In this document: positions 37,016 to 48,757 of the stretch, in pieces | Layout: the number at the start of each line of letters is the position of its first letter | Position numbering within the stretch: the first letter of the stretch is position 1 | NCBI GenBank assembly: GCA_029204225.1 | Contig: CM055099.1 | Span: 67,945,084-68,009,083, forward strand | Length of the DNA stretch: 64,000 nt | Direction: 5' to 3' | Source of the DNA: Diphasiastrum complanatum | Taxonomy: Eukaryota; Streptophyta; Lycopodiopsida; Lycopodiales; Lycopodiaceae | The notes under the pieces: generated by a model | What the model saw: only the letters and a program-made list of their open reading frames with translations | Databases searched by the model: none | Told to the model about the DNA's origin: nothing | Translations under genes and position numbers: made by a program

Positions 37016-37660
37016 CTCTCCCTCAATGATAAAATTACATTCTTCTATTTCTAATAGAGTACGAAACCTCTCAAATTTACATCTACCTAATGACTTAGTA
37101 AAAATATCTGCCATTTGATCTTCAAATTTACAAAAAACAAGATCAATGGCTCCATCAAGAATTTTCTCTTGAACAAAATGATAGTGTATTTCGATGTGCT
37201 TGGTTCGAGCATGTAAAGCTGGATTTTTGGAAAGGTGAATGCAGCTTTTATTGTCGCAAGATATAGTAGTCGCATCCACTTGTGGTTGACCTAAATCCAC
37301 ACGCAGTTTTTGTAACCATACCGCTTCTTGTGTAGCATTGTTGATTGCTCGATATTCAGCTTTCGTCGATGATAAGTCTACTGTAGGTTGCTTTTTGCTG
37401 CTCCATGAAATTGCAGCTGTACCATAACTGAATGTATAACCACTGGTAGATCTTCTGTCATCAATATTACATGTCATCGGCATCTGTATAACCTACCAAC
37501 ATTGGCACTTCAGATTGATCATATTTCAGACCAAAATTCAATGTCCCTCGAATGTATCTGAGAATACGTTTAGCAGACTCATTTGTACATTTTACATTCA
37601 GTATGCTACAATGTGATAGAGTGATAGTGCGTGTTTTTCTTCCGTCTTCTTTGGTGATTG
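37016..37660 (-). pseudogene. Ty1/copia RT/RNase H end (relic)
   Basis: Minus strand: AKRILRYIRGTLNFGLKYDQ and VGYTDAD (37620-37490), a small gap, [73 protein letters not shown] and the ending [20 protein letters not shown] (37483-37060). This is a well-preserved copia RNase H end. The WADD-type junction between the two parts is disrupted. Confidence 0.88.
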
Positions 37661-38739
37661 TTTATGGTGAATGCTTGATGTTGCATATCTGATTATTGAC
37701 AAGCTCGTCATACACCCACTTCTGAATTAACTGATATGCTTTGGCATTTCAGATTAGGCCATCTTAACTTCAATAGTATTCAACAAATGTCGACTCAGAA
37801 TCTAGTACAAGAAAATCATTGTGGATCATCCATGCAACATGCCACATCACAGAACATGTGATTTTTAGTCCATGCAAAAACTTCCAGAGACACAATGAAT
37901 GCATGCAATTGTATTTTACTACTTTTTTTAATTCAAAAATTGCAAAAAAACTGTCAAAACTTCCATCGATCATAACTTTATCTATCTTAACAAAATTTGA
38001 TGAAGTACGATTCTAGAGTTGGTGTCTTTTGTGAAGAGTCTGACTATTATGTCAGCAAGGTCCATATTGCTTCACACGTGCAAACAAAAATTCCAAAAAA
38101 GAAACAACTTCTGGCTACCCAAAAAAGTTATAAAGGTTGCTAAAAGCAGTATACATGAGGTCAGAGAGGTTCGCTATGAGCTAAATCAAGTAAAAATGGC
38201 CCAACCACAATGTCAATTAGATAAGATAGGTGCTGATTTGCACAAATCATCCAAAAAATCAATTCTTTGAGGTATAAGCGGGCGTTGGCAGCTCCTGCCT
38301 TGCTGCAAGTCATTCTTCTTCAGTACTCCACCAAAGAAGCAACAATGTGACTCAAATAGAACCAATACTACCTATTTTTAGTCCCTGAAATCTCAAGTCA
38401 TGAAGCGTGTCCCCCAACAAACACTAAACCCTCAAACTCAGGCCAAAAATTCGCTCTTTTAACATTTTTTTTGCTTTCCTCTACAACAAATAAATGATGG
38501 GTGATGTTGGATTCTCGATTGAAGGCTCGCCATTCCTTATTTCATTTGTTGCAAGCTAAAACCAAAGTTTTGAATAGAGGGAGAAGCTTGATTATGGGCC
38601 ATGATAACAACTTTAGGATAAATTGCAAGTGAGCTATGAAGCTTGGAGAGCATGAGTAGATAGGGGTATTATGACAAGAACTTGAGTTAGAGATGACAAT
38701 CTACGAGGATTGTGCTAGAGAAATGGGTGAAATTCCACC
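37661..38739. other. no gene recognised
   Basis: Unassigned AT-rich DNA. No domain is readable in the short open frames on either strand. Confidence 0.4.
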
Positions 38740-39206
38740 GTCTCTTACCTGATAAAAATCAGTAAATGGATCTTAATTATATCTATAATAGACCTATAAG
38801 AGTGATTGGCAACTTGGATTATTGATCTAGATCAAGACTAGCACTCAATACTAGCTTTACATTTACAATTCCTACACGTCCAAGCAAGAACAATCAAAAC
38901 TATGATCCCACGGCCTCACACGTGTGAAAAACAAAGAGTGTACGACCTGATAACAGAAAAAATGATTACGTTAAGTTTCCTAAGCATTCACACACTTTGA
39001 TCGTTCATAAGAGAGTGATAAACATGGATTTGCTTCCAGACAATGCTTCTCATCATTAGCTTCAAAATGGATCCAACATGGATCACATATACAAAAGTGA
39101 GAATCTCTCTCTAGACCACTTGTTGCACGTGTGGGACAGCTCATTGTGCTTATCTTATCCATTTTGGCTTAGATTCCACTAATTTGCCACATCCACCATT
39201 GGTGGC
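38740..39206 (-). repeat. diverged copia LTR fragment
   Basis: Collinear with 57000-57440 inside the full copia LTR: shared phrases 'gagtgattgg', 'caagcaagaacaatcaaa', 'cacacgtgtgaa', 'cacgtgtgggacagctcatt' and 'ccattggtgg'. The part of the LTR beyond about 57440 is missing. No internal retroelement sequence flanks it, so it is a truncated solo-like LTR. It lies about 630 bp upstream of the membrane-protein start codon and points away from that gene. Confidence 0.8.
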
Positions 39207-39839
39207 TAAATATTTGAATGAAAGAAATGGAGCCGCCTCCCATAGCAGCATTCGTGCGCCTGTTTTTCTTTTCTTCTTAATTTTCTTACATGCAGCTTCT
39301 GTTCAAAAAGTGTGCGCGAAAAAAAAATTATGAGAAAATAAAAAAAACAAAGATGCTTTCATGTCGGGGAAGGTCCGCTTATGAGGGCATTCCGCTAAGG
39401 GTATCACCGTCGGCAGAAGGCCCTTCTGGGTGGGAAAGGAGGGTCATGAATCATGATGTTTTAGTGGAGGGTAGTCAAAGGGCTTGCAAGGGCAGTTAGT
39501 TTCATCCAATTCGCATGGGCTGGCCGGTCCCATGTCGCATGTCCATCGTCATCGATCGTCGATCAAACCATAAAACACAGGAATTCCTGCCTCGTCTTCT
39601 TCCTCGGAAGCCAGCAAAAGCTCCGCCCACAACCATCCTTCATCAGCTTCCACAAAAGCCAATGCGCAATAACTACCCACCTTCTCGCTTCAATGGCTCG
39701 CGCATTCATTACTCTTCCTCTGCCTTGACACAAATTAGTGAGGAGTAGAAGAAGTGTCAAGCATCCTGGCATGGAGTAGTTGTTTTTTGTTTCTAATTTC
39801 TTTGCAAGTTTTTGCGTTTTGTTTGTTGTTTCCGGGGGA
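39207..39839 (+). promoter_or_regulatory. upstream region / 5' UTR of the membrane-protein gene
   Basis: No coding sequence is supported. Inferred promoter and leader simply because it lies between the LTR fragment and the start codon at 39840. No TATA box is assigned with confidence. Confidence 0.35.
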
Positions 39840-42800
39840 ATGGCACACCCTTGTTGGAGTAGCAGCGGCCACCATGAAACGGTAGCAATCGCTTTGTTGT
39901 TGCTGTTCCTTGGGTGTTACTGTGCACCTCCTACACTTGCTTTTTTAGAAGCCAGAGATGAGAATCCTGTTACTCAGCAAACGTTTTGGAGTGAGTTATG
40001 GAAGCATTCTTGGACTCTACATACAGGAGGAGCACAGACCAGAAGGCGATTGAAGGTAGACCTACTTTCTGGATGTTTGATGCATCATACACACTTATCA
40101 GCCATTTTGATCCTTATGTATCTCTAAGTCTATTGCTTTTAAAATATCAACCAATTGCTTCTGTGTAGGTTAGTATTTCGGGTAACGATCTGCTTAGTTA
40201 ACATTGCTCGTGTATGCCAATTCCCAATCAACATCTTGACTGCTATTAATCTCAGTTGGTGCTAAGAAATGCAGTATCATAATTAAGGTCCGTATCTTTA
40301 CGCTTGAGTTTTAAAGATCACAACATATAACAAATTTGAAATGCAAAAGAGGAAGCCCCACTCGATACAGTGAAGTTCTAAATGGTAACATGCTTTCGAC
40401 TAGTAAGCCCTGTAAAGTACATATTATAACGTGATATCAAACATGAGAGGTTTTTGTGGGGTGCAGTTGGCAAGTGCTGTTGAAACCGATGTGAATAAGG
40501 CAACCGCCATTACACCACGCAGGGACCCTCTTGCAGGATTTGAATTATTCACGGGAGGTTTTAATGTCAGCAACAGACATTACTGGAGTGTATACTCTTT
40601 GAACTACAATTTTATATCTTATGATTGCACAATTTGTATGATTTCAAGTATTCATCAATATGAGTACTAGCCATCAATCAGCAAGTATAATAAAGTAAAC
40701 TCAGCAAAAAGTTTCTCGTTTTTACGTGGAACTTGTAGGTAAGCGTACAAATCATATTTTTGAATAACCATATATCTAAGAGTTTCTAATAGGCTGTCTA
40801 GATGTCAGATTCATTTCGTGTGCTTGTCTTTCCTCGAAGGCCGCATTGTAACATTTTTTTCAGTTTCATAATGCCTTGCAAGTATCCTATGAATCGAGAT
40901 TCATCCTAGTATGAAGCGAAAGTTGAGTCGTTTTCAATCTCAATCCCAAATAACTGAGTTAGTCCAAAAATTGCTGTCTTTGGTAGGGTACAACAGTCGG
41001 TTGCATTTACAGGGGTTTGGGGATATACCCTCGCAGTCATCTGTTTCCTTTTTGGACTACTGACTCTTATGTGGCACTGCTGCTGCTGGCTTTGTGGCTA
41101 CAAAAGATCTCGCAAGAAAAGCTTCTTGGCTAAGTCTGAGATGTTCAGACATTTGCAGTTCTTCTGCGTATTTCAATTTACTGCCTGCGCATTGTGAGCA
41201 CAACCTTCTGTAGCTTTTTTTCAGTCTTCTTTCCCGTCTTCTCTCAACGCACGGAACTGTAAAGATTGCATGATGAAACTAGTCTTCGTCAAATCGTGTT
41301 GAATTTCAATAATCATCAATTATTCAGATCGCCAGGAGAATGTAATAGATATGTGTTTGTTGAATCAATATTGCAGAATAAGTGTTGCAGTCATTTACTG
41401 GGGAAATGAGAATATGGGAAAAGAATTGAAAGAAACTTCTCACCTCCTTGTTGACACTTCCAGCAAGGTGTTGAACCAAGTGGAAAGTGCACTTGGGACT
41501 GTTGATGCTGCAACTGCTCCATTAGATGATACAGACATGGTCAAGGAAATTAAAGCTGGCTGCCGACGTCTCAACTACACAGCTCACATTGTAGGCCGAA
41601 AGATTGAAACTACAAAAATTAAAATACACACAATCTCTAAGCTTGTGTAAGTGTTTATCCATACTACCCTTTGGTAAGAAGTGGTTGACCTCCTTTCAGT
41701 ACTCTTTAGGTTATCGTGACTGCTTTTCTGCTTAGTTTGCAACTCTTTTATTTTGACAGGATAATTCCTGTGAAAAAAAATTGAGGAACAATACTCCGTG
41801 GAGTTGGATTCAGCTTAAAATTGCATCATCCCGTGCGCAGGAGATTACATGTCTAAAGCATAGTAGCAATGAATCATGATTCAAACCAAATCATAAGATT
41901 TGACTAGTTTTTTTTAATGGCATCAATTTGTGAAGGATAGAGAATATTTAAAGCCAAACTTTGAATCTATCATGAAGGTTAAATTTAACTCAATATATCC
42001 CTAAGCCATGCATTTTATCCTTTTCATTTAAAAATTTGCAGTCAATTGATATTACTCTCATCTTAAATCACTTGGAGATTAATTTGAAGGTTTGAATCTT
42101 CGATTGAAACTTCTCATGTGTAATATGCTTTGATTTGAATGTAAATCTTGAAATCAGTTTTAAGACATTAGATGTTTATGGATATCTTGAACAGAGAATC
42201 CTGGTGAATGAGTATTTGATTTGAAGAGCATAACATGATTTCAAGTATGTCATCATTCACTTCAAGGGATGATATCTATTAACGTTTTTGAATGTATTTT
42301 TAAATTCACTGCGGAGTTGGAACTCTGCAGGAAACTGGCATTGACGGTGACAGCATCAGTTATGACTTTCCTGCTCTTTGCAGGACTTGGTATCTCCCGT
42401 CAAGGAAACTTATATTCTTCTTTGAAATTTCCAGTCTATGAAATTACCAATCTAAACATGACTACAGTAATAATTAAATTCGACTGTCTTTTTATGTTAT
42501 GCCAAAATGGAAAGCATGATTGTAGTGGAATATGTGATTTAGTTTTGTTATGTATTTAACTGTTCTGACTCCTGCGGTATGCTCTCTTGTTCCATGCAGT
42601 AAGTGCGTGGTGTGGTTGGCGTGAAATTCTGATGATGTGAGTATATCTAATTGTTGGATATCACATTGAAATCGTTCTGGTGACTAACACCCATATTACC
42701 TAATATTCTGTTATGGATGATCTAAGCATGGTAGAGAAGGAAGTAACAAACATGTAATTAATCTTCTTGACATGAGCAGTGGAATCTTACTCATTGTAGC

Positions 42801-43034
42801 CTAATTTATATATATTTTGCAGCCATCTTCCTAAATCCAGTATTTTGTAGAAGATCGATAATATGTTCCGTCATTATAGAGTTGGCTAGAATGCAAGATG
42901 TTTTCTAAATTGTTTATTTCTTGTTTATTCTATTACGCAATACTGAATCAAGTCATTTTGCCAGGATATTTGCATTGATGACGATTCTTCTATTTGTATC
43001 ATGGCTTTTATCAAGTGTCAGTTATGTGCTATCA

Positions 43035-43133
<99 letters not shown>

Positions 43134-44774
43134 ATTCTTGCTCCACGCAGACAAAGTATGGCCACATGTCAATAGAACTGGAAATTCAGTCTTCCATTAA
43201 ATATGGTACTGTTGCTTCATAAACATTATAAATTTTGACAGAATCCAGCAAGCATGGTTAGATCAAATTATCAAGCTTAAAAGATTGCAGTGATTTAGTA
43301 GTCAATCAAAATATAAGAGGCAATTTTTGTAAGTTTAAAGCATTCTGAATATAGTTATCGGGCAGTGTTACATATGATGCATGCCAGGCTATGCAAGACT
43401 ACGAAAAAAACCCAAAGAACTCCAGTCTTTCCAAGCTATTACCATGTCTAGATGCTAGCGAAGCTACAACAGCTTTGAATGCAGCCAGGGCAGCAATCAA
43501 AAGTCTTTTGAGTCAAACAAACACAATAATAGATCTTGTAAATTTTGAGGCACAGGTATTAGCAGCTCAAAATAACCAAAACCAGAATGTGCCCTCTTTG
43601 CCTCTCATTTGTGATCCATATGGACCTGCTCCACGCTATAAGCGGGCTCCATGCTTATCGGGAGAAAGCACCATTGAAACATTTTCTACTGTAAGTATCA
43701 TTCTCTTTGAATTCGCTGTAAAATTAATTCGTTAAAAAAAATGAGGATCTCTATGAGAATATATTCTGTATTTTGTTCTACCAAAATGGAGATAAAGCTT
43801 CCGTTCAGCTATATTAGAATTAAGTGGCAACTGCTAGGCAGCACAGGTAGCATTTGATTTCTAATAGCACAAATGCTCATAAACTTTCACATGGACATGA
43901 ATCACTTCGATAAAGATTACAGAAGTTCAATGAAAGACAGAATCTGAGAGTCAAATGTGTATGCTAATTGAAAAGAGGGTCCTCAAGTGCAACCATTAAA
44001 TTGTTTAATTGTTGGACTAAGGTTATTCCATAAAACGATCACCTTTGATTGCTAAAAGCAATTAACTCTCTGTAGTCTGGGTTAACTCATTATCACTGTG
44101 AGCAATGTTTTCTTAACAACCAGGGCTTGCAAGTTTACAAGTAGTTATGTAGAATCACAATGTGAAAGATGTGAAAACGGGACTTAAATTATTAGGCTTA
44201 TTGTACTGAATCGTTGCTATAGCTAAGCTTTAACACAGTAATAAGCCAAAAGATGCTTAGGTATGTAGCAAGAACCAGGGAGAGCTAATTGGAATATTAC
44301 TGCCATTATTATGCATAAAAGTCTAACCAAGTACTGAGTGCTTATCTTCTTTTGCATTATGTGCAGGATTTTGCACAGTACCGGTGTCGAAACGACAATC
44401 TAACATACTGCTTTTATAATAACACTCCAATACCAGACAGCATTTTTATGCTAGTTGCACAAGCTATGAATGCAACTACAAATGTATTTAGGATTCTTCC
44501 TGTTCTTTTCGACATAATGACATGCAATTTTGTAACCAGCGCATTTGAAGAAATGACTCAAAAACGCTGTGGCCCGCTGAAGACTGCTCTTACTTCATTG
44601 TGGCTAGGCTTCTCTGCAGCAGCCATATCTATGATGCCTTTGCAAGTGGTTTGGATTATCATTTTCAAAACAACTACCAAGAACAAGTTCATAACTTGGC
44701 TTATTAAACTCTTCACAACTGTTAGAGGAAAGGGAATAGAGAGGCTTTTAAGCTTAAAAGGAATCTTTTGGTAG
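39840..44774 (+). CDS. plant multi-pass membrane protein of unknown function (9 exons, 568 aa)
   Basis: Exons: 39840-40055, 40467-40589, 40997-41193, 41377-41646, 42331-42389, 42600-42636, 42965-43036, 43366-43690, 44367-44774. All introns are GT-AG, the sum is 569 codons, and the frame is kept throughout. Residues 12-36 form a signal peptide. RRDPLAGF and TGGFNVSNRHYW (about 90-112) precede TM1 (about 114-146, ending in a Cys cluster HCCCWLC). TM2 is at about 166-188, then an extracellular helical domain (190-268), TM3 (271-290), TM4 (299-323), a second Cys-containing outer domain (DACQAM near 330; N-glycosylation-type sites at about 325, 444 and 468), TM5 (507-533) and a basic tail. The motif order matches, from memory, the Arabidopsis At2g25270/At2g12400-like transmembrane family, whose biochemical role is not established. 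Each splice site was chosen because it restores conserved motifs in frame. Confidence 0.85.
43039..43131. repeat. (CT)n(CA)n compound microsatellite inside intron 7
   Basis: About 31 CT units (43039-43100) run directly into about 15 CA units (43101-43131). The CT tract begins two bases after the exon 7 end at 43036, so the 5' splice site reads AAA/GTCTCTCT. Confidence 0.95.
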
Positions 44775-44849
44775 TAGCTATTTGTAAATTATAGTAGGTG
44801 AAGATAGTTGGTGCACTTAGAGATTAATACAAAGCAATTCCACCATTTT

Positions 44850-44852
<3 letters not shown>

Positions 44853-44887
<35 letters not shown>
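44853..44887. repeat. (CT)n microsatellite just after the membrane-protein gene
   Basis: A CT tract starting 79 bp after the stop codon at 44774, probably inside the 3' UTR. Confidence 0.93.
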
Positions 44888-44891
<4 letters not shown>

Positions 44892-45129
44892 GGGTCCTGA
44901 TATCCAAGCAGTATATAATTTTGAATTTGATGTGGATGTATTATAAACATAATTTTCTAGCATACACACCATCTCTTTTAATTATGCTTTTATTTGGCTG
45001 CCAAGAATGGGTAATGTCATTAGGGAAAAACCAATGTAGATGAGGTTGAAGATAATGATGCAAAGTCAACGTCATGCACAAGGTTGAAAAAAAGGTTGTC
45101 CCTACTTAACAGATGCTTTTTTGGATGTC

Positions 45130-46006
45130 ACTTTAACTTTTCAAGACTAGGCCCCATTCCAATGGAAACTCCTTTTCTAAGCATACATTGTGTTGTTATG
45201 ATAGGCTTTTGACAGGCTATGACAGGCTTGGTAGATAGTAGGCGGCCTACGTGGTAAAGTCTGGTTGGCTTGCCACACAAGCCTATGTTAGACCTACATG
45301 GTTTGCCACGTGGCAAACCCTAAGCTTGCAAGACTTGCCACGTGGTAGACCTACGTGGCTTTCTACGTGGTAGCCTGCGACAAAATTGGCAGATAGTAGA
45401 TCTATGACATGCCCATGTGGCCTGCTAGACATGCTTATGGTAGTCCTACGTGGCTTACGACATGGAAAGTACCAACCCTACATGGTTTTCCACGTGGGAG
45501 GCCTATGTGGCTTGCCACGTGGTAGCTTGCGAGCCCCACCTCTTTCTCTCTCTAGGTCCACTCCACTCAAGCCTACGTAGCAGAGCCTAGTTGGCTTGCC
45601 ACACAAGCCTATGTGGCAACCTGCAACATGCTTGCATGGCAGACATGAGGGTTATGCCATGCCTATGTGGTCTGCCATGCAAGCCTATGGTAGGCCTACA
45701 TGGCTTGCCACATGTCAGCTTTCGAGCCCACCTCTCTATCTCTCTCTCTGGGTCCACTCAGGCCTACATGGCAGAGCTAAGTTGGCTTGTCGCACAAGCC
45801 AATGGTAGGCCTACATAGCTTGCCATGTGGCAAGCCTAGATGGCTTACCATGTGGCAACCTATGATAGGCTTGGTAGATAGTAGGCCTATGTGGCCTACT
45901 ACACAAGCCTATGGTAGGCCTACATGGCTTGCCACATGGCCCAAGCCTACATGGTTTTTCTCGTGGCAGGCCTACATGGCTTGCCATGTAACAACTTTCG
46001 AGCCCC

Positions 46007-46043
<37 letters not shown>

Positions 46044-46640
46044 CTTAGGCCTACGTGGCAGAGCCTGGTTGGCTTGCCACACAAGCCTATGTTAGAACTA
46101 CGTGGTTTGCCATGTTGCAAACCCCAAGCTTGCATGGCTTGCCATGGGGTATGCCTACATGGCTTGCCATGTGGCAGTCTGCGACAGGCTTGGTAGATAG
46201 CAGACCTATGACATGCCTATGTGACCTGCTACGCAAGCCTATGGTAGTCCTAAGTGGCTTTCCACGTGGCAAGTCCCAAGCCTACATGGTTTTACATGTG
46301 GCAAGCCTATGTGGCTTGCCATGTGGCAACTTTCGAGCCCTCTCTCTTTCTCTCTCTCTCTAGGTCCACTCAAGCCTACGTGGTAAAGCCTGGTTGGTTC
46401 GCCAAACAAGCCTATGGTATGCCTACATGATTTTAACCCCAAGTCTGCATAATTTGCCATGTGTCCGACCGACGTGGCTTGCCATGTGGTAGCCTGCGAC
46501 AAGCTTGGCAGATAGCAGGCCTATGACATGCATATGTGGCCTGCTACACAAGCCTATGGTAGGCCTATGTGGATTGCCACGTGGCAAACCCAAGCCTACA
46601 TGGATTGCCATGTGGCAGGCCTACATGGCAAGCCACAATG
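45130..46640. repeat. CACGTG-rich minisatellite with ~317 bp higher-order period
   Basis: The array is made of variants of a ~28-32 bp unit, 'cctacatggcttgccacgtggcaag', whose core 'gccacgtggc' is palindromic. Larger landmarks recur in order. 'cttggtagatag/cttggcagatag' occurs at about 45227, 45870, 46189 and 46504. 'tctctaggtccactcaagcctacgt'-type blocks occur at about 45550, 45750, 46030 and 46350. The last spacings are 319 and 315 bp, so there is a higher-order unit of about 317 bp that includes a CT tract. Frames across it give repeated Gly-Leu-Pro peptides on both strands; these are not genes. Confidence 0.88.
46011..46041. repeat. (CT)n tract inside the minisatellite
   Basis: An expanded version of the short CT block that is part of each higher-order unit. 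Confidence 0.9.
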
Positions 46641-47449
46641 AGGTGACATCCGACCACATTCGATCTTTGATTTGTGAGGGAGAGTTGTTTTCTTAAGGGG
46701 GCTCTTTATTTTTTTTGCACTCCCTCCCCTCCCCTCGAAAAAAAAAGAGGCCCCATCCCCGAGCCCCACAGAAAAGTTTTTGGTGGAGGATTTAGCCTCC
46801 CCACACATTCTTTTTTTCAGGGTGGAGGAGAGGGCTACATTCCCCCACCCCTGTCTCTCTCCATTTTTTTGGGTGGAGGGAGGTGGGCCTTGGCACAACC
46901 CCCCTTTACATTTTCCACTCTCTTGGCAACATGGAGGGGCACGCGCAATGCATCGTCTCGCAAAAAAAAAATGAAAATGAAAATAATGTTGTGCCACAAA
47001 CCACATGGAGAGGGAGGATGGGTCAGTAGATCATCAATCGCCCGCTCTGAGCATCATCCACACGTCTCAACCACAAGCCGCCACCCAAATTGCGGCCGCC
47101 CGTCAACGATGAGCTAACCCACTAGTATATATATAGATATACACCCATATACCCATGTTGAAAAGCCTCTTGCAATCTTATCAAATACCTACTTGAGAAA
47201 GGTAAGGTAATTTTGGAAGAACGCAATAGAAAATACAATTAAGGCGCAAGGATAGCACACTCAAGTAGTCTTTGTGTGTTTGACGACCAAGTAGACACTT
47301 GCAAATGTCATGCATAAGATGGAAAAAGAATTGTATTGCACTATAACTCAATCGTTGCACTATATATTGGGATATTTGTACATTGTATGGAACTATCATT
47401 TGAAAAGAATAGCGTGAGGATGCTCCTCTTCTATCTTGCCTATCTCAAA
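46641..47449. other. no gene recognised
   Basis: Pyrimidine- and purine-rich stretches with 'gggtggagg' phrases (46780-46890), then AT-rich DNA. The open frames here look like composition artefacts. Confidence 0.4.
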
Positions 47450-47484
47450 AACCATGTTTTGAAATGAATGTTGTCATTTAATCT

Positions 47485-47545
<61 letters not shown>

Positions 47546-47605
47546 CATGTTTTGAAATGAATGTTGCCATTTAATCTATTGAGAGAGAGAGAGAGAGAGA
47601 GAGAG
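47450..47605. repeat. tandem duplication of a (GA)n-containing unit
   Basis: A 38-bp flank ('aaccatgttttgaaatgaat', 'catttaatctattgag') followed by a GA tract occurs twice in a row: flank 47450-47487 with GA 47488-47543, then flank 47543-47580 with GA to 47605. Flanks differ by one base. Confidence 0.9.
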
Positions 47606-48304
47606 GTGAAGCGAAATATCCTTATATAAGTCAACAATACATCATCTTGAAAGTGATATTGAAACCCTAAACAACATGGGACAAAAAGAATGCAAAGAAA
47701 TGGAGCTCAAGAATCAAACCTGCCAAAAATTGCAACATCCATCATCAAACATCCATCACACAATACATCATGTAAACATTTGAATATAAGTGTACAACAT
47801 TGAAAAGTAAAATCAAACAATCGTTGTTGATTAGCACAATCAAAGAATCGTTTTTTTTTTCTGGGTCTGATTCTTTCCAATTCAAACAAACGATTCATTG
47901 ACGAATCATGGTTCACAAAAACACTCCACAACATTAACTCTCCCTTGGTGAAACTCTTTTATCTCAAAAATTGTAAGAAGAAAACGGTTACTCGTGCCGT
48001 TTTTGTAAAAATAATCCAAGTCCCAGCTCATTTGAATTGTGATTTGTCAATACTGCATCTAGGGAACGTTCTTACTGGACCTCCATGGGAATTTCTTCCT
48101 TGCTGAAACTGATTTATAGTTGTCTTAGATAGTCTTGATATTGAAATGTATAAAATTTTTGCTTGAACAAAGCAGCTGACGTCAGCTGATCAAGACCACA
48201 ACACTCTTACCACAGCTAAATTTCAATGAAGCCATAAGTACTCTTATAATAATCACATGATCATTTCTTTTATGGCCAACGGATAGCAATTATACTAACA
48301 GCTC
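47606..48304. other. 3' flank of the EAPP-like gene, no other gene
   Basis: Downstream (on the minus strand) of the stop codon at 48305-48307. It probably holds the 3' UTR; no domain is seen in the short frames. Confidence 0.4.
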
Positions 48305-48587
48305 TTATGAGTAACTAGGCATCACATTAAAGAAATGATAGATTTCCTCTTTGTCTAATACAGCAACTTCAGTATCACACACAGAACAATGGACAGATTT
48401 AAAAATGTCCCTCTCATCAAAAAGACTATCTCCAGAAATTTCTTCAACCTTGTATTTTAATTTCTGGCCGTTTCTGTCACAGTTCCGTTTTCTCTTGTTT
48501 TGAGCTGGAAAATGTAATCTTTCATTTTCTGAAACTTTGCAATTTCTGACAAACATTGCCCTATACTGTGTCTCGTATATTTCATGC
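48305..48587 (-). CDS. EAPP: EAPP-like protein, last coding exon
   Basis: The minus-strand acceptor GGGTGCAG at 48588-48595 opens an exon whose first base completes an Arg codon begun in the upstream exon. The frame then reads HEIYETQYRAMFVRNC, a basic middle (NKRKRNCDRNGQ), an acidic stretch, VHCSVCDTEVAVLD and the C-terminal EEIYHFFNVMPSYS, ending TAA at 48305-48307. This is the C-terminal half of E2F-associated phosphoprotein, including a CxxC pair and the family-typical YHFFNV ending. In animals EAPP is a nuclear modulator of E2F-dependent transcription; the plant role is not established. It lies 14.2 kb from the preceding exon. No break in this exon. Confidence 0.88.
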
Positions 48588-48757
48588 CTGCACCCAATAC
48601 ATTATGATCTCAAGATCTTTTGCACAGCCATGTTGCAATTTCTTACACGGAAAAGTTCAAAGATAAAGCTCTATATTAAGATCAATGAAAAGCCCACAAG
48701 CCTTGGTATATGATGTGTGTCGTTAACAGAAATAAGGCTGTATTGCTTTGCTTAGAT

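Noticed and set aside
39515-39772. Open frames on both strands ahead of the membrane gene
   Set aside because: No motif, mutually overlapping, and in the presumed promoter or leader.
43387-43690. Exon 8 of the membrane gene starting at the AG at 43385-43387
   Set aside because: With the donor at 43036 it shifts the frame; the AG ending at 43365 keeps frame and restores the conserved cysteine segment.
45130-46640. Many open frames encoding GLPRGKP/MACHTSL-type repeats
   Set aside because: They arise from a tandem minisatellite, occur in several frames on both strands, and have no conserved start or domain.
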